In this document: one piece after another, positions 8,109-15,917 of the stretch
Position numbering within the stretch: position 1 is the first letter of the stretch
Layout of the letters: every line of letters begins with the position of its first letter
Source of the DNA: JBKEDF01 sp047975325
GTDB taxonomy: Bacteria > Pseudomonadota > Alphaproteobacteria > Rhodobacterales > Rhodobacteraceae
Length of the DNA stretch: 64,000 nucleotides
Assembly: GCA_047975325.1 (NCBI GenBank)
Contig: JBKEDF010000041.1
Location: 17,623 to 81,622 of the forward strand
Direction: 5' to 3'
The notes under the pieces: generated by a model
The model's database searches: none
Told to the model about the DNA's origin: nothing
The model's input: only the letters and a program-made list of their open reading frames with translations
Position numbers and translations under genes: made by a program

Positions 8109-9016
8109 TCCGCCTGTTCTCCGGCACCGTTCTCACGCAAGAGCCGTTCCAGGATCTGATAAACCGCGAAGGCGGTATCGGACAGGCCAGAGCTGTCAGG
8201 GATGCAGATCGACATCGGCAGGACCATCTCCGTATCGATATCGCGAAATTCCAGTTTGGTGCGTTTTGCCAGATCAGCGGTGAATTCCGGCGGAAGAACT
8301 GTGGCTGCGCATTTGTTTTCCAGTGCCGCAAGCAGATTGTCGGTTGAAAAGACCTCTATGGTAACATTGGCCTGCCGCCCCACGGATTTGCAGGCGCGTT
8401 CGACCACACTGCGTGCGAAGGAAAGCCCGACCGGCATGACCAGCGGGATATCGGCAAGCTCCTTTACCCCGATCGGCCCATTGCCAGGCGGAAGCAATCC
8501 TGGCGCGGCGGCGATATGGAACTGCTCTTCCCCCAGCGGAATATAGTTCAGCCCCCGGGGCGGGTGATCACCGTAGATCACCGCCATGTCGAGCTGACCG
8601 TTCAGCACCATTTCGGACAATCTGATCATGAAGGAATCGCAGATTTGCAGGCGGATACGTGGAAAGGCCTTATGGACCTCGACAATGAGCTTCGGCCCCA
8701 GATGTGAAACCGAACTCCAGACCGCCAGTCCGACTGAAACATTGCCGATCAGGCTTTCGCCCTGTTCCAGAACCGACCGCCGTGCTTCATCGACCTGGCG
8801 CAGGATCGATTGCGCATAGCGGTAGAGTACCCGTCCGGCATCGGTCGGGGTGACGCCCCGTGTACTGCGGTTAAGGAGCTGCGCCTGAAATTCGGTTTCC
8901 AGAGAGATGATCTGCTGGCTCAGGGCGGGTTGGGCAATATGCAGAACGGCCGCCGCACGGGTTACACTTCCCAGATCGACAACCTTGATGAAGGCCGCAA
9001 GACGGCGAGTATCCAT
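8093..9016 (-). CDS. LysR-family transcriptional regulator, Nac-like
   Basis: This 307-residue DNA-binding regulator has an N-terminal winged helix-turn-helix (residues 1-60) and a C-terminal effector-binding domain. The stretch AAVLHIAQPALSQQI, then RGVTPTDAGRVLYRYAQSIL, resembles the nitrogen-assimilation control protein Nac more than a generic LysR. I start it at 9016, where GGGAG lies 6-7 bases upstream; a longer frame from 9067 adds 17 unlikely residues. It lies 69 bases downstream of pxpC on the same strand, so it may be the last gene of that operon. It is the only regulator among the 1-14 kb genes and probably controls them. That link is inferred from position. Confidence 0.85.
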   Translation of the reverse strand: MDTRRLAAFIKVVDLGSVTRAAAVLHIAQPALSQQIISLETEFQAQLLNRSTRGVTPTDAGRVLYRYAQSILRQVDEARRSVLEQGESLIGNVSVGLAVWSSVSHLGPKLIVEVHKAFPRIRLQICDSFMIRLSEMVLNGQLDMAVIYGDHPPRGLNYIPLGEEQFHIAAAPGLLPPGNGPIGVKELADIPLVMPVGLSFARSVVERACKSVGRQANVTIEVFSTDNLLAALENKCAATVLPPEFTADLAKRTKLEFRDIDTEMVLPMSICIPDSSGLSDTAFAVYQILERLLRENGAGEQADQRKA

Positions 9017-9085
9017 GAAGGGCTCCCACAGGTCCTGATTGCAGGTTCCACCATTGTTGCCGGGCAATGCAAGCCCGACAGCGAT

Positions 9086-10051
9086 CTATGGTGCGATAAG
9101 CCGCAATGCCTTGCGGATCTGTATCAGATAATCGTCCGTTTCCGACAGGGCGTTGACGGCACTGTCATAATCCACCGGAACAAAGCGAAGCCGGTCGCCG
9201 ATCCGTGCCTGAGCGAGCCTCCAGAGATCGGCCTCGATAATGCCGCCGATCCGGGGATAGCCGCCGGCGGTATTGGCATCGGCCATCTGGATGATCGGCT
9301 CCCCTGATGGCGGGACCTGGATAATCCCGGGCACCACGCCATAGGAATAAAGGCTTACCGGTTCGGGAAGTGCCAGAACCTCACCGCGCAGCCGATAGCC
9401 GGATCGGTTGCTCTGCGGTGTGATCTGCCAAGTGGTTTCACGAAAGGCGGTGCGGCGGTCTTCGGGGAACAGGCCGTAATCGGCGCCGATCGTGATGCGC
9501 AATTCGGTGGCCCCATCCGCCGCAAGCCGTGCCGGAAGGGCCGAGAGTGCCGATAGAAGGCCCGCCGTACCTTGCCATTCACCCGCCGCACTGCCCGTTT
9601 TCAGCCGGTCACCGGGCCGGATTTCCCGCCCTTCGAACCCGCCGAAATCATTGCGCAGATGCGTGCTGAGCGACCCCAGAACCTCCGGTACGGCAAGGCC
9701 GCCGGACAGCGCCAGATAGCAGCGCGCCCCGGCCCGGGGGCGCGCGATTTCCACAACCTGCCCTTCCCGTGCAACCTCGGACCAGGTAGAAGGTCGCCTT
9801 GCGTTGTCCAGCCGGACCTCTGCCAGCGCGCCGGCCACGGCGAAGCGCCCCGTGCGACAAAAGCGGATTACGAGGGGAAAGCTCTGGATTTCCAGCACTG
9901 CAGCATCCTCGGGATTACCAGCCAGAAGGTTCGCCGCCCGCATTCCCAGTGGATCCATGACGCCACTGGTGCTGATCCCAAGTGCGCGATAACCGAAACG
10001 TCCGGCATCCTGAACCGTATTGACCGGACCGGTCTTCAGGATTTCGATCAT
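9086..10051 (-). CDS. pxpC: Biotin-dependent carboxyltransferase subunit, AHS2/PxpC (KipA) family
   Basis: This 321-residue protein belongs to the family of allophanate-hydrolase subunit 2 / KipA / 5-oxoprolinase subunit C. The signature TVQDAGRFGYRALGISTSGVMD is at residues 13-34, followed by NLLAGNPEDAAVLEI, and QMADANTAGGYPRIG is near the C-terminus. It overlaps pxpB by 4 bases (ATGA), as in most PxpBC pairs. In PxpABC the pair acts with PxpA on 5-oxoproline. In urea carboxylase the equivalent domains form the carboxyltransferase. Because biotin carboxylase and carrier genes lie in the same operon and pxpA is absent, the carboxyltransferase role is more likely here. Confidence 0.88.
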   Translation of the reverse strand: MIEILKTGPVNTVQDAGRFGYRALGISTSGVMDPLGMRAANLLAGNPEDAAVLEIQSFPLVIRFCRTGRFAVAGALAEVRLDNARRPSTWSEVAREGQVVEIARPRAGARCYLALSGGLAVPEVLGSLSTHLRNDFGGFEGREIRPGDRLKTGSAAGEWQGTAGLLSALSALPARLAADGATELRITIGADYGLFPEDRRTAFRETTWQITPQSNRSGYRLRGEVLALPEPVSLYSYGVVPGIIQVPPSGEPIIQMADANTAGGYPRIGGIIEADLWRLAQARIGDRLRFVPVDYDSAVNALSETDDYLIQIRKALRLIAP

Positions 10052-10749
10052 GGCCGGATCTCCTCAATCCGGAAACGGACGACATCACCCGGGCAGAGCG
10101 TGACAGGACGCGCCGCATGCGGATCGAAGGTAATCAGATCCGTATGACCGATGGCGTTCCAGCCATTTGGCCCCTTCGAGACGGAAATACCGCTTTGTGC
10201 CCCGCCGATGGTCACCGCCCCCTTGGGCATGTTGAGTGAGGGGACCTTCTTGCGCGGCGTTGCGATCTGCGGGTCCATCCCGATCAGATAGCCGAAACCC
10301 GGCGCACTGGCGATCGTGGCGACGATATAATCGGGCGCGGCGTGACGACGGGCAAGTTCTTCTGGGCCGAACCCCGTATGGGCGCAGACCGCCGCCAGAT
10401 CCGATGCCATCGGACCGCCATAAATTACGGGAACCTCGATTACCCGGCCTGAGGGCGGGGCAGGGGCGATATCGGGCCAGAGCCTTGCAATCCGGTCACA
10501 AAGCCGGGCGGGATCCACCATGCGGGGATTGGCGAAAACCAGCATCAGGTTGCCGACGCCCGGTACCGGTTCGGCAACCTCATCCCAGTCCCGGACCTGT
10601 TCTGCCAGCGCAAGGATACGGTGTTGCAACCGTGTGTCGAAGGGGGTCGTTGCCTCCATCAGCAATGCAGAACATCCGATCAGGCTGAAACGAAGATCCG
10701 CCCACGTCAGGGTTGCTGCATCGATGGTTCCAAGTGGCAGGGCCGTCAT
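10048..10749 (-). CDS. pxpB: AHS1/PxpB (KipI) family carboxyltransferase subunit
   Basis: This 233-residue protein is the partner of the pxpC product, from the allophanate-hydrolase subunit 1 / KipI / PxpB family. The family core is plain: EVPVIYGG at about residue 125, then APGFGYLIGMD, ATPRKKVPS and GAVTIGGAQSGISVSKGPNGW. The last segment usually reads P.GSV.IGG.Q.GIYP..SPGGW. AGGAAG lies nine bases before the start. The gene sits 24 bases after the upstream SDR gene. The length matches PxpB (about 220-240). The substrate is open; see the entry for pxpC. Confidence 0.88.
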   Translation of the reverse strand: MTALPLGTIDAATLTWADLRFSLIGCSALLMEATTPFDTRLQHRILALAEQVRDWDEVAEPVPGVGNLMLVFANPRMVDPARLCDRIARLWPDIAPAPPSGRVIEVPVIYGGPMASDLAAVCAHTGFGPEELARRHAAPDYIVATIASAPGFGYLIGMDPQIATPRKKVPSLNMPKGAVTIGGAQSGISVSKGPNGWNAIGHTDLITFDPHAARPVTLCPGDVVRFRIEEIRP

Positions 10750-10773
10750 CTGGGGGACTTCCTGGCGCTGGGT

Positions 10774-11529
10774 TCAGCCTTCGGTTCCGTCAGTGCGCAT
10801 GGTGCGCAGCCCGCCGGGAACCTGCATCGTGGGCATGATTTCGATCATCCCGATATTGACGCATGCCGGGGTGCCGATGGCATAGGCGACGGCATCAGCG
10901 ATATCGGCAACGCCGGGGATTTCGTACCCGTCGAAGAACTGCGCGCGCGCGGCTTCCGGGGAGATATGTTCCACCCGTGAGAAGATATCCGTCTGAACCC
11001 GGCCCGGGCAGATTTCCGTAACCCGGACACGGTGGCCATAGGCATCGACACGAAGTTGCCGCGACAGGGTATGGATACCTGCCTTGGTGACGTGATAGGC
11101 GGTATGGCCCCCGAATTCGTAATGCCCGGCGATAGAGCCGATGCTGAGAATATGACCCCGGTCACGCGCGATCATGCCCGGCAGTACAAGACGTGACAGA
11201 TGCATCGCCGCGCGCAGGTTGACGTCGATCTGTTCATCAATGTCGAATGCATCGGATGTCAGGATATTGCCCTTGCGCGATACGCCTGCATTATTGACCA
11301 GCACATCAACATCCAGACCCGGCACCAGCGCCTCCAATGCCTTGGTGTCGCTGATATCGAGTTCATGGGGAATGCAGCCAGTCGTATCGGCCAGATCCTT
11401 CAGCGCCCCGGCATTGCGGGCAACGGCATGCACGGTCAATCCTTCGGCACGCAGCCGTTCCGCAATGGCGCGTCCCATTCCGCCTGAGGCACCTGTGACC
11501 AGTGCGATCTTGTAATCGGAAAACGGCAT
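10774..11529 (-). CDS. SDR-family oxidoreductase, YdfG-like
   Basis: This 251-residue short-chain dehydrogenase has TGASGGMG at residues 12-19 and NNAG near residue 81. The serine is in SIGSIAG, followed by the catalytic YHVTK. The C-terminal IEIMPTMQVPGG resembles the YdfG group, NADP-dependent dehydrogenases of 3-hydroxy acids such as allo-threonine, serine and 3-hydroxypropionate. It sits inside the carboxylase operon between the second carrier gene and pxpB, with gaps of 15 and 24 bases, so it should act in the same pathway. It replaces the pxpA position found in 5-oxoprolinase operons. Specificity beyond the group level is a guess. Confidence 0.83.
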   Translation of the reverse strand: MPFSDYKIALVTGASGGMGRAIAERLRAEGLTVHAVARNAGALKDLADTTGCIPHELDISDTKALEALVPGLDVDVLVNNAGVSRKGNILTSDAFDIDEQIDVNLRAAMHLSRLVLPGMIARDRGHILSIGSIAGHYEFGGHTAYHVTKAGIHTLSRQLRVDAYGHRVRVTEICPGRVQTDIFSRVEHISPEAARAQFFDGYEIPGVADIADAVAYAIGTPACVNIGMIEIMPTMQVPGGLRTMRTDGTEG

Positions 11530-11544
11530 GTCAGGCTCCTTCGG

Positions 11545-11949
11545 TCAGTATTGGTTTTCAAGGCGGAACAAGGGTGTGCCATAGCCGACAAGTGCTCCCT
11601 CCGCCGCCAGGACTGCCGTGATCTGTCCGGCAGCGGGGGAATGGATGGGCAGCATTGCCGCACCGACTTGCAAGGTGCCCAATAGCTGCCCTTGCGCCAC
11701 CTGCGTTCCTGCTTTCACAAGGGGGTCCGCATCGGGCGCCCCACCGGGGCGGAACAATGCGGCACCATCGGCGACAATGATCTCCCCGGACATGTCGGCA
11801 GGCTGCGATTGCGCCGGGAATTGCCCGCCCGGTGTCATCACGATGCGCCTGTTGCCGCATTTCCAGTCCAGTGCGATTCCCCCTGCCGCCTGCAACATGG
11901 CACGGATTTCTTCCAGTGCGTCGGGTTGGATACGGGTTTCGGGCGACAT
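11545..11949 (-). CDS. AccB-like biotinyl-domain protein lacking the biotinylated lysine
   Basis: This 134-residue protein has the layout of a biotin carboxyl carrier. A helical N-terminus (ALEEIRAMLQAAGG) is followed by a C-terminal biotinyl/lipoyl-type beta domain (residues 60-134). Where the carrier encoded at 13307-13717 reads LEAMKVLNPI, this one reads LQVGAAMLPI, so alanine 97 stands at the lysine position and the EAMK motif is missing. It therefore cannot carry biotin by the normal linkage. It may be a structural or adaptor subunit, or a decayed duplicate. I start it at 11949, with GGAG upstream; the first 112 bases of coding sequence overlap the end of accC as currently read. Confidence 0.75.
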   Translation of the reverse strand: MSPETRIQPDALEEIRAMLQAAGGIALDWKCGNRRIVMTPGGQFPAQSQPADMSGEIIVADGAALFRPGGAPDADPLVKAGTQVAQGQLLGTLQVGAAMLPIHSPAAGQITAVLAAEGALVGYGTPLFRLENQY

Positions 11950-13310
11950 ACGGACTGCTCCGCTACCAGCAGCCCGTCGTGGTACTGGATGCTGACCCCA
12001 CCCGCCCTGAAATCGGGGTTTGTGATCAACCGCTGCAGCAGAGGGATGTTCTGCCCGCATCCTTCAATCCGTATCTCGGCAAGCGCCGCGCGCATCCGTT
12101 CCAATGCCTCGGCACGGGTTGCGCCACGGGTGATGAGTTTCGCAATCAGTGAATCATATTGTGGGGGGGGGCGGTAGCCCGTTTTCAGATGGCTGTCGAC
12201 ACGCACCCCGGGCCCGCCGGGCATGTGCAACTGGCTGATCAGGCCCGGAGCGGGCAGGAAGCTGCGGGGATCCTCCGCGTTGATGCGGCATTCGATCGCA
12301 TGACCTGAAAGGCGCAGATCCGCCTGGGTCAGAGGCAGGGGTTTGCCCAGTGCCACGCCGATCTGCATTTCCACCAGATCAAGGCCGGTCACTTCTTCCG
12401 TGACCGGATGTTCGACCTGAATGCGCGTGTTCATCTCAATGAAATGAAAGGCACCGTCTTCATGAAGAAATTCGAACGTCCCGGCACCGATATAGCCAAG
12501 GTTGCGACAGGCAGCGGCGCAGCGCGCGCCGATTTCGGCTATGGCGTCGGCCGGAATACCGGGGGCGGGGGATTCTTCGATCACCTTCTGATGCCGCCGC
12601 TGAAGCGAACAATCCCGCGCCCCGAGCCAGAGTGCATTGCCATGCGCGTCAGCCATGACCTGGATTTCCACATGACGCGGATTTTCCAGGAACTTCTCGA
12701 TATAGATTTGTGGATTGCCGAAAAAGCGTTCTGCCTCCCGACGGCAAAGCCGGACCGCCTCGGCAAGATCCGCCTCTTTATGGACAACGCGCATCCCCCG
12801 CCCGCCACCACCGCCTGCCGCCTTGACGATCAACGGAAAGCCGGTTTCGGCGGCCGCGGCATGGATGCCGGCCGAATTATCCAGCGGGTGGTCTGACCCC
12901 GGCACACAGGGAACGCCGGCCTCCTGCATGGCGCGCTTGGCCTCGACCTTGTCGCCCATGCGCCGGATGACTGCGGCGGGCGGGCCGACAAAATGCATGC
13001 CCGCTTCGGCCACTGCTTCGGCAAAATCGGGGTTTTCCGACAGGAACCCGTATCCGGGATGCACAAGGTCCGCCCGTGTCACCAACGCTGCCCGCAGGAT
13101 GGCGGGAATATTCAGGTAGCTTTCAGGTGCGGGGGGTGGGCCAATGCAAACGGATTGATCGGCCAATGCCAGCCAGGCCGCATCGTTATCGGCTTCGGAA
13201 TGGACGGCAATGGTGGCAAGTCCCAGCTTGCGCGCCGCCCGCAGGATCCGCAGCGCAATTTCACCCCGGTTGGCGACAAGCAACCGGCGGGGTTCTGTCC
13301 GTTCCGTCAT
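11838..13310 (-). CDS. accC: Biotin carboxylase (AccC family)
   Basis: This enzyme carboxylates the biotin of its carrier protein with ATP and bicarbonate. It has the full family sequence: an N-terminal RLLVANRGEIALRILRAARK, a KAAGGGGGRGMRVV ATP-grasp glycine loop near residue 165, EKFLENPRHVEIQVM, and FIEMNTRIQVEHPVTE near 290. AccC proteins normally end soon after the FRAGGVSI..Y segment. Here 490 residues are read, and the last 37 codons run into the downstream carrier gene with unrelated sequence. Another frame has a stop at 11963-11965, just before the accB-like start, so an indel near the 3' end is possible. The start overlaps the accB stop by 4 bases. Confidence 0.9.
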   Translation of the reverse strand: MTERTEPRRLLVANRGEIALRILRAARKLGLATIAVHSEADNDAAWLALADQSVCIGPPPAPESYLNIPAILRAALVTRADLVHPGYGFLSENPDFAEAVAEAGMHFVGPPAAVIRRMGDKVEAKRAMQEAGVPCVPGSDHPLDNSAGIHAAAAETGFPLIVKAAGGGGGRGMRVVHKEADLAEAVRLCRREAERFFGNPQIYIEKFLENPRHVEIQVMADAHGNALWLGARDCSLQRRHQKVIEESPAPGIPADAIAEIGARCAAACRNLGYIGAGTFEFLHEDGAFHFIEMNTRIQVEHPVTEEVTGLDLVEMQIGVALGKPLPLTQADLRLSGHAIECRINAEDPRSFLPAPGLISQLHMPGGPGVRVDSHLKTGYRPPPQYDSLIAKLITRGATRAEALERMRAALAEIRIEGCGQNIPLLQRLITNPDFRAGGVSIQYHDGLLVAEQSVCRPKPVSNPTHWKKSVPCCRRQGESHWTGNAATGAS

Positions 13311-13717
13311 GCCAGCGCCATCAGCGGTGCGCCCTCTTCGACCTCGCTGCCATCGTTGACGAAGATTTCCCCGACAATGCCATCACGGGGCGCAAGAATC
13401 GGATTCAGCACTTTCATCGCTTCAAGAACGCAAAGCGTATCTCCCCTTGCCACGCGTTTGCCCGGAATGACATAGGGTGGCGCGCCCGGCTCCGGAGACA
13501 GGTAACAAACCCCGTAAAGCGGCGCGGGCACCGCCCCGTCAGTTGAAGATGTAGCAGGGCTGAGAGGGGTTTGAACCGGATCAGCAAGGGCAGGGGAAGG
13601 CGATACCCCTTCGGCCCGTGTCAGGCGCAGATGATCTTCGCCTTCCTGCAGTTCAAAATGCAGCAGATCCGACTGCGCGAACCATTCGAGAATTTGCCGA
13701 AGCCGATCTTTCTCCAT
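13307..13717 (-). CDS. accB: Biotin carboxyl carrier protein (AccB family)
   Basis: This 136-residue protein carries covalently bound biotin between the biotin carboxylase and the carboxyltransferase. The biotinylation motif LEAMKVLNPI is intact, with lysine 102 as the expected biotin site, and is preceded by a proline-rich linker at about residues 45-75. I start it at 13717 (MEKDRLRQILEWF); upstream in-frame residues from 13795 look unrelated. It is the first gene of the leftward carboxylase operon and overlaps accC by 4 bases. Placement beside AHS1/AHS2 genes rather than accA/accD suggests a catabolic carboxylase and not fatty-acid synthesis. Confidence 0.88.
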   Translation of the reverse strand: MEKDRLRQILEWFAQSDLLHFELQEGEDHLRLTRAEGVSPSPALADPVQTPLSPATSSTDGAVPAPLYGVCYLSPEPGAPPYVIPGKRVARGDTLCVLEAMKVLNPILAPRDGIVGEIFVNDGSEVEEGAPLMALA

Positions 13718-13949
13718 CTGGCAGGAGGTCCTCACCCGTTCCTTCGCGCGCCCGCTACAGGCATCCGGTTCACTGGTCTGCGATACTAAAGGCAAAGCCT
13801 TGCCCCCTGCCTATCGCAGTTGCTTCTCGCCTTAGAGTGAACCGGTATGACTGCCCGTGACATGATTTCGTCACCGATGCGGGAACCGCAATGGTGTCCG
13901 GTGCCGGGGCGGACACGTGTTCGGGGCGGAATATCGGGGCGGTTTCGCC

Positions 13950-14882
13950 TTATGGCAGGGGAATGAATTCCCCGTTATCCTGTTCAGGGAGGCTGAACAG
14001 GCCCTGTCCCCAGTTGGCAGCGCGCCAATCGGTCTTGGCCTGTTCGATCCGTTCACGCGAGGAAGAGACGAAATTCCACCAGATATAGCGCGGTCCATTG
14101 AGCGTGGCCCCGCCAAGCGCCATCAGCCTTGCGCCCCGGGGGCCTGCGGCCACGGTGATCCTGTCACCGGGACGAAAGACCATCATCCGACCTGCATCGA
14201 AATCCTGTCCGGCGATGGTGACACTTCCTTCGGTTATATACAGGCCGCGATCCTCATGATCGTCGGGCAGTGGAAAGCGCGCGCCGGCATCCAGTATGAT
14301 ATCAAGATAAAACGTTTCTGAATAAAGGGTTGCTGGTGCTTTTTTACCATATGCATGACCAAGGATCAGCCGTGCGTTGATACCTTCGGCCTCAATCAGC
14401 GGCAAATCCCCCTTGCCGTGATGTTCAAAGATCGGTTCCATATCCTCCCGATCCTCGGGCAGTGCGATCCAGGTTTGGATTCCATAAAGCCCGTTTGGCC
14501 CCTTGCGCGCAGCGGCTGAGGTGCGTTCCGAATGGGTTACGCCCTTGCCCGCCACCATCCAGTTGAGCGCGCCGGGCGTGATTACCTGATCGGATCCGAT
14601 ACTGTCGCGATGATGGAAATCGCCGCGATACAGATATGTTACCGTGCCAAGGCCAATATGGGGATGCGGCCGCACATCGATACCCTGCCCGGTAAGAAAT
14701 TCTGCCGGTCCCGCTTGATCGAAAAAAATGAAGGGGCCGACCATCTGACGTTTCGGGGCGGGCAGGGCGCGCATTACCTCAAACCCGCCAATATCGCGGG
14801 CCCGGGGGACGATCAGGGTTTCTATGGCTTCAATGCCGATATCATCCGGGCAACCTGGCTCAATCGCGGGGTTCCAGCTCAT
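13950..14882 (-). CDS. Pirin family protein
   Basis: This 310-residue bicupin protein of the pirin family probably binds one metal ion in its N-terminal cupin. The typical motif RPHPHIGLGTVTYLYRGDFHH (near residues 72-92) supplies metal-binding histidines, and ALNWMVAGKGVTHSER follows. A C-terminal pirin domain starts near residue 180. AGGAGG lies eight bases before the start at 14882. Some pirins are quercetin dioxygenases and others affect transcription. The role here is unknown. It is on the same strand as the carboxylase operon but 232 bases upstream, so joint transcription is uncertain. Confidence 0.88.
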   Translation of the reverse strand: MSWNPAIEPGCPDDIGIEAIETLIVPRARDIGGFEVMRALPAPKRQMVGPFIFFDQAGPAEFLTGQGIDVRPHPHIGLGTVTYLYRGDFHHRDSIGSDQVITPGALNWMVAGKGVTHSERTSAAARKGPNGLYGIQTWIALPEDREDMEPIFEHHGKGDLPLIEAEGINARLILGHAYGKKAPATLYSETFYLDIILDAGARFPLPDDHEDRGLYITEGSVTIAGQDFDAGRMMVFRPGDRITVAAGPRGARLMALGGATLNGPRYIWWNFVSSSRERIEQAKTDWRAANWGQGLFSLPEQDNGEFIPLP

Positions 14883-15057
14883 GTCATATTCCTCCTGTTT
14901 GCGGGCGCGCTTCGGCATTTGCGGCATTGCGGGCCGTATATACGGGTTTTGTGCCCCCTGAGGGGATCACCGGTGCCCGATCTGGCCGGGGAATATACGA
15001 TGATCACCGCTGCCATCTTGGCGCGGAATGCATGCCGGCTCAATCACCAGCTGTACC

Positions 15058-15741
15058 TTATTCCGTTTTAACCAGCCGCAGATGGGTGCGCCCCGGTGCC
15101 GCGCGGGGTGGGCGCGAGGGGGGCGCATATCGGGCAGGAGTTTCGGCAAAGGTGGCAAGCCGGCCCGTGTGCCGGGTTTCCGGGTCCAGGGCGGGGGGAA
15201 GCGGCTCCACCATCTTCCGCGCAATTGCAAAGCGGCGGGGCGCCTGCCCGATTTCGCCCGTGGTACAGAAGGCGCCGAATGCCATGGGCGGGCCTTCCGG
15301 TTCAATGGCAAGCGGCAGGATCAGCATTCGCGCCGAAACGGCAGGGCGAGCGAAGCCACGCTCAGCCTCCAGATCCAGCCAGAGCCGGGCGGGACGGGCA
15401 AAGACCTCTTCCAGGGTTTTGGCAAAGGCGGGCCGGTCATGTGTCGTGATGAAACAGGATACCGGCATCCCGCGTATATCCATCCCGGCCAGATCGTTCA
15501 GATCCATTCCGGCAACGCGGAACCGGGCCAGGCCATGACCGACCCGTTCAATCAGGATTGCCTGGCCAAGCGCGTTTTCAATTCCGCGTGGATTGATTGC
15601 GCTGCGGGGCGGTAGGGCATTTCCTTCACGCAGGCTTTCCCAGTAATCCCGCACAAGCCGCAGCCGTGCTTCGGCCTTCTGGTGCTGTTCTGCCTGTGCG
15701 GGCTTTCCGAAAAACGGGATCATCCCTTGCCTTTCATTCAT
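15058..15741 (-). CDS. PAS_5-type PAS domain protein
   Basis: This 227-residue soluble protein resembles the alphaproteobacterial PAS_5 family (formerly DUF1457). The helix LRLVRDYWESLREGNALPPRSAI and then FRVAGMDLNDLAGMDIRGMP (residues 26-90) are the recognisable parts. The C-terminal 50 residues are basic and proline-rich, and look disordered. No output domain is attached, so it may sense a ligand and signal through a partner, or act in polar or flagellar functions as some relatives do. It is divergent from yicC across 176 bases and has no obvious operon partner. Confidence 0.75.
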   Translation of the reverse strand: MNERQGMIPFFGKPAQAEQHQKAEARLRLVRDYWESLREGNALPPRSAINPRGIENALGQAILIERVGHGLARFRVAGMDLNDLAGMDIRGMPVSCFITTHDRPAFAKTLEEVFARPARLWLDLEAERGFARPAVSARMLILPLAIEPEGPPMAFGAFCTTGEIGQAPRRFAIARKMVEPLPPALDPETRHTGRLATFAETPARYAPPSRPPRAAPGRTHLRLVKTE

Positions 15742-15917
15742 GTCTTCCCCGGGGCGCCGCTTGCCGGTCGGTTTGTGCTCTGTTAGTCACGCGGCAGGAT
15801 CGCCCTGACCGGGCAAGGGTCCGCACCGGGGCAAGAATAGAACAAATCCGTCAGATTCGGTGGAAAATTTCGATAAATGGTAAAGATCGGCCCGCAAGCT
15901 TGGGGAGGCAGCATCAG

